From assembly GCF_041146795.1 (NCBI RefSeq), contig NC_135170.1, positions 29,313,533-29,377,532 on the forward strand: a DNA stretch of 64,000 nucleotides, written 5' to 3'. Source of the DNA: Maylandia zebra (Eukaryota > Chordata > Actinopteri > Cichliformes > Cichlidae). Under the pieces are notes generated by a model that made no database searches, had not been told where the DNA came from, and saw only the letters and a list, made by a program, of their open reading frames with translations. Shown here piece by piece: positions 1-11,000 of the stretch (its first letter is position 1; every line of letters begins with the position of its first letter). The translations under genes and the position numbers were made by a program.

Positions 1-2009
1 GATCTGGAAACTGAGGAGGCCGTTTGACATGGCGTGTTATCCTGCTCAAAGCAGCCATCAATAGATGGGAACGCTGTGGTAATTAAAAGGTCAGTATGAT
101 CAGCAAGAGGATTCATAGACATTTGCGTGTAAATAATGCACGACACCACCAGCAGAAGCCTAAGCCACTGATACAAGGCAGGACGCATCCATGTTTTCAT
201 ATAGTTTATGCCAGTTCTGCCCCTGCCTTCCAAATGTAGCAGCAGATATAGAGAGTCGTCAGACCAGGCGATATTTTTGTAATCTTCTATTATCCCATTT
301 TGGTGAGCCCATGCAAAATGAAACCTCAGAAGTGACACCCAGTATGGTCTTCTGCTGTTATAGCTCATCTTCAAGGTTGAACATGCTATGCATTCGCTCA
401 TGCTGTTATGCTTTCTTTAGTTATCAGGAGTGTTATTTGAGTTACTGTTGCTTTCAAAGCAGTCTGTCCTTTCTAGTCTGACCTCTGGTATCCACGAGAC
501 ATTTTTGCACCGAGAACTGCAGTTCTGACCATTCTTTGTAAACCCCACAGCTGGTTGTGTGGGAAAATGCCGGTAGATTAGCATTTTCGGAAATACAGCA
601 TGTCTGGGAACAACAACCTGGCCATGCCACTTTTGAAGTCACTTAAATAATTTTTTAACTGTCCTGATGCTCAATTTAAATTTTCTCCAGGTCATCTTAA
701 TCATGTCTACTTGTCTAAATGCACGGAGTTGCTGCCATGTTATTGGCTGATTAGATATTTGTGTTAACAAGCAAATGAAATTAAATGACCGGGAGTGTAT
801 ATATCTTAGTTGGGTTAATAATTAGCTTAAATCCAACTGAAATAACATTGCTTGTTCTGCTGGATGGAAAAACACTTTAACAATATCCACTTATATATGT
901 TAATAACAGTTGGTGGCAAAGGGGTACTTGATTCCATCTGAGAGGCCTGTGGGATACATCAGATGAAAAAGGTTAGGAACTGCTGGCTTAGGACTAATCT
1001 ATTGTTCATTCTCAGGTAATCGGTTAAATCAGCATTTTGATCCTATTGAAAAGGCCTTAATGAGATTACAAGTCTCATATCTTCTTGTTGCATGTATTTA
1101 TTTCTCACTAAGGAGTCCTTCAGATAAATGTCAGCTCTCTTTTCATGCAAGTTGTTTAGTACCTGAGGATTTGCATGAGTTGTTTCTTCAGGAAGTGTTA
1201 AATTAGAAGCTTAAGAATAAACTTTGATGTGTTTGAGAAACAGCTGCATCATACCGTGCTACAAAAAAGTGTGTTTGGAAATGTTCGCATTTTTTAAAAA
1301 AATAGGTGTTTTTGTGATTTGTATTTAATTTGTGTAAATTCCAATTCATGTATGTTATTTGTGATTTTCTCTCATTATGGGTCTGAAATCTTCCCTTCTG
1401 TACCTACGTTCTATCCAGACTACGCTCTGAAGAGAATTTATCTTCTCTTTTAATGAGTGATCTCTTTATTGATTTCTTTTCTTTTCGTATGTATCCATGC
1501 TTACTCTGACAACAGGGGCTTTGTTCTGGGATTGAACCGAGGTCGTGAGAGTGATGCAAATGGGAAGGTAAATCCGCCCGGAGAGAAACTTGCGTGTTTA
1601 TTGCTGCAGCGCAGTCAGTCAGAATGTGTTTTGAGTCTGATCCGTATTTGTGGGTTTGTGCGTGCTCACGAGCGCTCAGATGTGTGTGACATTACTGCGA
1701 GATGCGTCCAGGTTTTGCAGAGGCTGATTCTCACAGTTAGCATTTTTAGGCTAGTTGTAGAGATGGAATCCTCTCTCTTGTTGCATATTGCACATGCAAT
1801 TATACCTCTGGCCTCCCAACGTGCCAGCACTGTTATCAGGTAGAAACAGACTCTACTCTTTGCCGCCCGCGTATGCCTGTGAGAGAGTGAATATTCCAGG
1901 CGTGCATTTTAACAGTTATTGCACGCGAACTCCAGTCTTTCTAGCAGATTATTCATGAAGTAATTTCTGATTTTCCTTTTTTCCCTGTTTTTGTCTCATA
2001 TTCCCACAG
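1..2009. other. Upstream intron or flank of znf385c
   Basis: This stretch precedes the first recognisable znf385c exon and ends in a good acceptor (TTCCCACAG at 2001-2009). I see no exon that supplies the CxxC half of the zinc finger whose histidines start the next exon, so that exon must lie to the left of the window. The stretch is AT-rich with several short open frames that have no recognisable protein content. Most likely it is intron. Confidence 0.6.
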
Positions 2010-5000
2010 AACCAAGCAGAGGCCCACTATAAAGGTCACAAGCACGCGCGTAAACTCAAAGCCATGGAGGCCCAGAAAAACAGGCAGCGACGAGCTGGGG
2101 AGTCCTCATCCACAGGGCGAGACCGAGACCGAGACAGAGACCGGGAACGAGAGCGGGACATAAGCAAGACATCTACATCTGAGGCAGCCCTTCCCACACT
2201 TATGGATACTTGCTTAGAGGAGGGAACAAGTAGGTATAGTGGCAGAAAGATGGGACAAAGGCATCTGCAAGAGTGTGCTATTTGTAACCGATCCTTCTCC
2301 AATCCTCTCCACCTTCTTGATATCACTCTATCACTCTTTGATTCCTCTAACTCCTCTTCTGCTCCATTGCATCTTTCTAAACCCCATCAACCAATCTGCT
2401 TCTCACATTATTGACAGTTTCCATCCCCCTCCATATCTTGGCCACCTTTATCCCTTTCTCTCAGCTCCAGTGTGTTACACTTTGAGATTATATCTTCTGT
2501 ACACCTTATCCCTCATCCTCTTGGCCTCCTATCCCCACTATAAATTCAGACCTCTGAAATTGTAACTCACATTTTTTCCCCTAGAACTTTTCTGAACTGG
2601 TCCTCTGTCTTTGTGCCTTGTGATGGATGGAAGGCTCAGATGCTATGGGAATGGGGAAAAATCTGGGATAAAGAAATGCTGTGAAAATTCAGGGGCAGAC
2701 TGGGATCGATCAAAGCCTTACTGGGGCCATTTTTACCCCCTTTGCCTCGACTGCTTGACTTCACCTCAGTTACTCTATGCTCTCTTCTCTCAATCTCAGT
2801 TAGATGCAGAGGGTAGTTACAGAACCAGAATTGGTGTATCTGTGCAGCATGAAAAGAAAACCATATATTGCTTGTCCAGAATTGAGAGGGTTCCAGATTG
2901 TGGTGAGAGCATTCATTTAATGGGCTGTCAAATAGAAAATAAAGTTAGAAGACATCAAAGGCACTTATCTTCTTTTACAAAAAGTTCAAATGTTTTCACA
3001 CTGGCAGTGTAAATATAGACATTTTAACTTGTGATAAAGGAATAGAAGTGCATTGGTTTTCTTTCAACAGAAAATGAATGTTGACTTTTTCTCACCGCAC
3101 AGCTGCAACTTTACCTCAGAGAGCATGAATTGCTCCGGTGGCATTTTGACTGCAGAGTGAGCCCATTACCATCTCATGTTGCTCTTGTCTAGGTCCACAC
3201 TTTTCATTTATCCATCACAGCTGATGGGAATGGAGAAGAGCCAGAACACTTTTCCCCCCTCTGTCTTTTAGATTTTTACTTTCCTCCCCTAGAGAAGATC
3301 ACTGTCTAGGCAGAAATTCAAAATACTCTTGGATGCTAGATGGAAAATCAGAGACGAGATATGAAGGTGCTGGGGTTGGAAAGAGACTTTTTCCACTTCA
3401 TCCCATCTGACAGACATGTCCACATGCACATGAACACACATACACACACACTTTTTTTTTTTGCCTGGAGCACTTTTTGAGTCTCCTTCAGAAAGGAGAA
3501 AGTGGACAAAAGAGTAGAAGCCTGATAACGCTCTCATCAAATATCATTTTAATATTCCGCTGTTGCAAAGGAGAGCTCTGAAAGAGGAATGCAACAGCAG
3601 AGACGAAATGAGATGATGAGTGGGAAATGAAAGATAAGATGAAATGAATGAAGAACACTGAGGGAAAAGGGAAAGAATACGAGAAAGAGAAAGAACATGG
3701 AGGAGGGGGTCAGTGAAGAGAGAAAGTACATAAGTCAATGCTAGTTTTTATGCTGTGAATAATTTTGCAGTTCTAAAGCAATTTTGTGAGGAGGAACACT
3801 CTTTAATAAGCCCAATTGTGTGATTGGCCTAATGTGAAATTGAAATGCAGCAGTGCGAGCCAGTGCTGGCATGCACCACAATGCCAAACTGTAATGGAAT
3901 AGTGCTACAAATTAACACTCTATGAAATGAGTTATATCTGCCATGAAAGTAAAGGCTGGTGAGGAGCTGTCTGAGGCTAATGCCCACATTGTGTGCCATC
4001 AGGAGCCAATAACACACCTGTCTGCTATTCTTAGCACTCTGGCTCCCTGGCTCAGAGTAAACAGATTTCTTCTCAACCCACAAGGTCAGCCTCCTCAACC
4101 TCATTAGAAAATGCCTATATGCACATTTAGACACCGTAGACATTTACTACTCGTGCGCCACCTCTCGACATCAGCACTGGATGGGGTTCAAAGCGTATAT
4201 TAAACACAAGATGTTTTCCAAGAAAATTTGGAGAATTGCCACCATGGAGTGGTGTGGGTAATTAAAGTTTAAGCCTTTTCACAGCACAAATAAGAGAACC
4301 AATAATAGCAGGACACATGCATTCATAACAGTATAGCAGGGTGAGACATAAATGCATGTTTCGGTAACCATCCCACAACATGTTGGTTTCTTTAAAGTCT
4401 GACCACCTCATCTAGTTGGTAATTATTGTAACCATGATGACAAAGGTCTTCTGAGGATAATGAAGTACTGCTTTTAACCCGAGCCACAGTGTTGTGATTT
4501 CATTGTGTAAATCTAGCCATAATTGTGTGAGTTCAGAAAACAGTGCAGTTAGGAAGGCAGTGGCAAACAATGTTATTCTGTAGAATGAACTTATATTTGT
4601 TGTTTAGAGGTGCAGTGACAAATGTTGTACAACTTTGCTTTCAAAAAGTGCTTTGAAATGTTGATTAAAAACAGAATGTCCCAGTCTTTTAAAAGCAAAA
4701 ATATTAGATTTCATAAAAACAGCTGAAGTTTAGTCAGGAGCAATGAAAATTGAAAAAAAAAAAAAATGTGTGATGCTAACAAAAGACGCCTTGTAGAACT
4801 TCACACAGCCATTTGTGTTAAGTAATGTGATTGCCTATTCAAAAGAGCGCATCACAGAGAGGCTGAATCTTTCAAATGTAAAGATGGACAGGGATTCACC
4901 TCTGTGCGAAAGAGAGAGCTTGAATTTCAGTGAGGATTTCATTATCACATAACATTAAAAGATTCATAGAATCCATAGAAATCTCTTTATGCACGGATAA

Positions 5001-8000
5001 GGCCAAAAACATATCCAACTGGATCATGGCTTGAGGGCATTTCGAGCCAGTTTATCATTTACAAAACAAGTATTAAAAAGAAAAATGTATGAAAAACATA
5101 TCTATAAACTCTTAGGAAAATGTATTTTGTCAAAATGTGGATTTCTTTTCATGACTTCAAATGATCAAAAGTGCTCTTCTTGCTTACAAAAATTTAAATT
5201 TCTTTCACTTTAAAACAAACTATCCTTTCTTGGAGGGAACCTCAACAGTCCATACATTCAGAAAGGACAGGGAGTTGTACAAAGGGCACTAATCGATGCT
5301 TATAAACCATGTCCTATCCTAACAAAGGGCAGCGACTGAGCAAGTGAAGAGAGCACCAGCCTGGTGCTAAGAGACAGAGAGCCGGCATCAATCATGACAA
5401 GCATCAATCACCTTTGGCTTTGATTGACTCCACTGTTGAACCTGTCTTTGCTGGGACTATGTCTGTCACCAGTAATGATGATTTAAAGGCAAGAGTTTTC
5501 CCCAGAGAAGTTGTTTATGCTCTGAAGCTGCCTTGAATCAGCACTTGCCTGCTAAATCAAGTGCTCGGCGCTTGTATGTGTAAGAGAATTTGTGTTTAAT
5601 GACGCCAGTGTCCATATTTTTTTGTTATTTTGGCAGTGGTTAAAGTTCTCAGCGGATCAGTCTGCTGAATTGAGAGATCTAAAAGCTATTAAAACCTGTT
5701 TTATTAAACTAGACTGTCAAAAGATTAACTATTTAATAGATTAAGTCCTATTCAGATTAAAGAAATATGATGATTACCTGCATATCAGTGATCCATAATT
5801 TGCTGCTCTGTAGTTCTGCTCCACAGAAGGCCTGCTAAGAGCCCGCCTTTGATCTGATATTTTGCTAGTTTTGGTCTCTGCTTATAATGTAAACAGTCAG
5901 AGGACAAATGGGACAAATGACAATGAGACACAAAAGGCATTTTTGGATGCGTGGCAAAGTCATGGCATTAATATAAGGAAATACTGCTCATCAAAATTGT
6001 TACAGGTACCATTTGGCACATCCACCTATTATTAGATGCACATTGGACAGATTCACAGATTCACTCATGGGGCTAACACAAAGATGCTAATTATAGTATG
6101 CTCTATTCCACACCTACAAACAGTCACTAATTAATCAATCATAAATTTCACTATGCTGTAGAAGGAACCTGGCACAAACCCACACAGGGAACATGCAAAC
6201 TTCAGATAGAGACAAGATTCTTCAAACCTACATTAGTCTTGCTGTGAGAGGGTAATACTAACTACTGTCCCACCATGCCACCCCCTAGTCAAATCTGGAT
6301 CTAAATATTTAATTTGTTAAATTCGACTTCTTCAGCATTTTATTCTTTAGGTGCCAGAAATATAGTTAGTTTGTCTTAATAAATTACCAAAATGGGCACC
6401 AGTTTCATGTTGAATAATTGCATGAATTCTAGACTTATTTCAGCGCTAATGGTGGAAGAGTAAAGGTTTTCTTAGCTGTTGAAATGTAGTGTTTCTAAAA
6501 ATGGAGATCTTACCCCTGCCGAAACTCAGCAGGGGTATTTGATATTCATCCAGCAGCACAGAGTGAGGTACCTCATGATCTAAATCCTTGGATTTTTGAG
6601 GGCTTTGATTCCCACCAACCTCCATGTCTTCCTCTGCTTAATCCACTGATCAGTATCACTCCCCTCTAGAGACTTCTCAGGTGGCCCAGTCTTTCACCAA
6701 CACTCAGGATCATACCTGCCCCCACCCCCCTCAAGAGGAGCTCAGATCCCTCAAGGGTCACTCTCATTACACCAAGGGGACTGTTTAATCTTGCTTCTAT
6801 ATAGTTTCTTTTTCTTTAGTAGTAATGAGAAAGGAAGACCCTTATCTCCAATGATGAATTTACTCTGGGACGTAAAAAGGAAAAATCAATGGAGCGCAGT
6901 TGCACGGAGGGTGGTGTGTGTGTGTGTGAGAGAGAGAGAGAAAGAAAGAATGAACACTCTCCAAATGAAAATGGAGATATTCATTGAGCGTAGCACACAG
7001 TGCTCTGGGGTGAAGTGCGTGACTCCCTCGGGAGGGCCATGGGGTGAAGGGGAGACGTGTAATGGAACTCCAGTTACTTATGGGGCCAGCAGTCGATGGG
7101 TTTGTTTATTTTGACTAAGACTCCAGGTCCACTTGATATTTGAATGGAGAGGGAGAACGAAAAAGGGGAAAGAGAGAAAGAAGAATGGGAGGAGGCTGAT
7201 GGCATTTACTCACCTAAGCCAAGTGTAATCCAGTCTGTTCCACATGATTTAAAACAAAAGCTGATACTATATCAGAGAATTCCTCAAGGCTACCACATGA
7301 TAGGTTCTATTAACCTGGCTTTCATCACTTTATCATGAAAAAAATGTTTCTTTGAAGATTTTCATCTGGTGACTGTATATTCCTGTTCGTTGTATGTTAG
7401 GTTTTGTGCGCGTCTGATTGTTTTTCAGGCAGTATCATGCTCTGTAGAGATTATATTAATTCTGATCAAACAGCTTGTAGTCAGCCCAGGAAATGATACT
7501 TTGCAAATGCAACTATTCATTACAAGTTTAACAAGTAATTACATTTCCACTTTTTAGGCTTCATAGGAGTGTATGGGTAGGTTCTAACCAATTAGACCTC
7601 TAAATGTCACATACACTGTACTTTAGACATAGAGGAAGAAATAAACAAGGCATTAAAATTGAAATAAACTTCTATTTATTTGTTAAAGGGTGTCCACACA
7701 GTAATAGGCTACCAATGTCAATGAATTTCAGTGAATTATGTAGTAGTGATGTCAAGCAAAATAATAACTAGTGATGCAACATGTTCATGACGAACCATCA
7801 GTGATATTTGTTCTTTTTGGCCAATTGCTTCAAGCTAATGTGAACAAAAAACAATCTCTCCACTGAGCTCAGAGGGATTAAACTGTATTTGTTGAATACT
7901 GTTAAATAATAATAGTCAGCTATTGTTCTCTTTCCGTTCTTAATGTTTTTACAGGTCTTCAGTCTGATCTAGAATCAGCCAACCTGGAGGTGAAGCCCGA

Positions 8001-11000
8001 GGAGAATCCCAAGAGCTCGGTTATGCTGACACCTGTATCTGAGGTTTCTTCTATGGAGCTGGTCACTCTTTCCCCCCCTCAGATTTCGCCTTCTTCACAG
8101 CTCTCTGAGACAGCTTCAGACACCAGTGCCCCTGAAGTCCCAGATGCTGTGGGATCAACCAATGAGTCAGGCATTCGTGCCAACACATCGAGCACAAATG
8201 GGGTGCCTGGTACAGATGATGACAAAGACCCCAAGAAGAGCAAAGCTCACCTCCATTGTCCTGTTTGTAAAGTCACAGTAAACTCAATCTCCCAACTGGA
8301 AGCACATAACAGCGGTAAGAGCGTGATGTGTGACCTTGAGGCTTGCACTTTTTTTCTTGAAAACAGAAATGTTCTGAAATCTTTTTTCACATTTTCAACA
8401 TTTGGTTCAGTGTTACCAAATTATATACTCACACTACAACCTACCTGCCAACTCTCTGCTGTCTATACTAGGTACAAAGCACAAACTGATGCTGGAGGGT
8501 CACAGTGTTCTGCCACGACGCAGGGGCAAAGTGGTGGCAGCTCGTGCAGGCTGCAAGAGTAAGCGGCTGGGCAGCAAAGGCAGCGTTGGAGTTCCCAGCA
8601 AGAACTTCCAGTGTGAAGTGTGTGAGATCTTTGTGAATTCTGAGACCCAACTGAGTCAGGTAAAATAATTACTAATGTATCATTTACACCTTTTGCCCTG
8701 TAAAGGAGGTACTGTTCACATCGCATAAGAGTTGGCATAAATAAAAAGAAACGTATTTAACACGAGCACCACAAAGGGCATCACAGGTTTCTGCTGTTAT
8801 GTAGGAGGGCAGGGGGACAAAATTCAAGATCTAACACTCTCAGACTTATTTATCCTTCTTGTGTGGTATAAAATGAAATATGAGGAGGGAAACATGGGCT
8901 TGGGAAAGTCCTGCAGGTTTCTCAATGCATACTAAGTGAGAATCTTGCTAACCTGGTAGGATTTTGTTCAAAAGGACATAAGAGTGCTATTGACTCTGCA
9001 GGGAAAAGCACTCTAGCCCAATCATGCCACTCGGATAAAATGTTGCATACTGTATAATTACTTCACATTCACAGACAGATGATGTGGCCACAGAATTAAT
9101 TAGAAAACAAAAGTGTCTGCACACACAATTACCCCAGACACCGAGGGTTTAATATTGCATATTGAACTTAAATCACATTGCCCTGTAATGTCACAGTTAT
9201 AAAAGCTAAAAAAAAAATGATGTGCATTAAAGTGATAAATATGAATAATGAGATTTTAAAGACATTACTCGATCCGGGAGACAATTTTAACGTCACCTTG
9301 ATGGGGGAAATCTGCAAACTTAAATCAAAGCTGCTTCATTTACGGATGCATGAATCAAGCAATTGAAAGGAGGTTGTAAGTGCAGAATACATTCAAGCTG
9401 TTATTTTTACACAGATACCATCTGATGCTTTAACTAACTCCTCATTGAGCAATTATTTACCTCTCATTATTGCAAAAGCTTTCTCTATTTGCTCTGGTTA
9501 TACCAACATCAAACCGGGCTGAGATTGAATTTCTCTGCGTTTGATGTTCATTTACTGCTACATCTGTGTCGTGGGACTGTATATGCTGGAGTGGAAAAGA
9601 TGCAGGATATGTTGTCATGTGTCAGCACCCAGACTGCTTTAGCCTTAAATGCATTTCACCAGTCTTATATAAACCTCTATCCCATGAGGACGTACCCTTT
9701 AACTACTGGAGACAGAGAAGGAGCGCGGCAGAGGTAGAAAGTAATGTGATGTAATTTCTCTTCACTTCAGTCGTACTCAATGCCTATCCATTATTAATTC
9801 AGCAGATAACACTTGAAGTTGTTCCACTGTGGTACAACAGATTCTTGTTAGCTTGCTAATGGTATTTCCGCTGGTCTCAGCAGCACATGAATAGCAGAAG
9901 GCACAAGGATAGGCTGGCCGGAAAACCGCCCAAACCCAAATTTACCCCCCACAGCAAGAGCCAGCCAAGCTCCAGCTTAGCGGTAAGTCTCAGCATAAAG
10001 ACACAGGCAAACAAAACACTGTCATGCAAATATGCACACATACACACACTCAAGGAAAACAAACAAAGCATAATTGCCTTTTCTTACAGCAGATATGCTT
10101 GGATGTTCTTCCCAAAACTGGAATAATTTCAGTCTAGCTTGTAAACTAATGCATTTTTAAACAACAGTTTTAATTTTTCTCTGTAACAGTTAACTGATTT
10201 GACCCAGGCCCAGACAAACATTCAATGAAAACTGCAAACATGCAGATCACTTTACACAGGGTTCACTCAGGGACTTCAGTGTTTTGGTGAGGCAGCATGC
10301 TTGTGTGCCTGCAACTGTCATAGAGGTTAAGCATACTTTTGTACTCAGTAAGTCCCCTACCCCTGAGACAGGTCTAAAATAGTCCCCACTGACCAGCTCT
10401 GACAACAGCAGCCTGAATCAGCACTCCAGATTAATCATTTCTCTGCTCCTGTCATGTATACACCTCCCCATCTCTCCTTCTCCTCATCCCCCTCCTCCAT
10501 CCTACAGAACGTGAGATGGAGTGGCTATGCAGGCGTGGCTGTGTCTGCCATGAAGAAAGCATTCAGCCAGTACAACCTCACCTCCCTCTCCTCGCAGGTC
10601 AGTGGCAGGAGAGCCTGAGACTGGGGTTGGATTGGAAGGCGAGACTTGCAGCTGGCTGAACTTTAGGCCTGGCCATGGGCAGGGGACTTAGCAGATCTCA
10701 CAAAGAAGTCATGTTTGCATTAAAGGGATTGTTCTGATTTTTTTTTTTTTTTTTAGATTTGTTTCCATGGTTTACATGAGGTGCTACTTTTTTAACTAGC
10801 TAATGGTGATACCAATATAGCAGATGCCACTAAATAATATGGCTCCCCATGTGGCCAGTGCTATATAGCTATATTGGGCTTATCCAGGTATCTTCAAAGT
10901 TAACCCTGTGTTTTCGCTATTGCTCCTTATTCACAGGATAATATCACTATGGCAACGTATGCTTTTTGGTTATTTCATTTCATCGATTACAGTGTTCCTT

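Larger units (their letters stand above)
2230..7954 (+). other. Large intron of znf385c (5.7 kb)
   Basis: The donor GTAGGT at 2230 and acceptor TTTTTACAG at 7946-7954 are consistent in phase (one base before, two after). Inside are a long polypurine tract (about 3570-3725), a decayed interspersed repeat (about 6120-6290) and a short GT/GA microsatellite (about 6913-6946). No other coding exon was recognised. Confidence 0.7.

Noticed and set aside
1516-1567. Possible 52-nt exon between AACAG and GTAAAT before the znf385c exon
   Set aside because: Joined to the 2010 exon it does not supply the CxxC pair required by the zinc finger, and it has no family resemblance.
3240-3740. Minus-strand Ser/Leu-rich frames
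   Set aside because: They are low-complexity translation of a polypurine tract in an intron.
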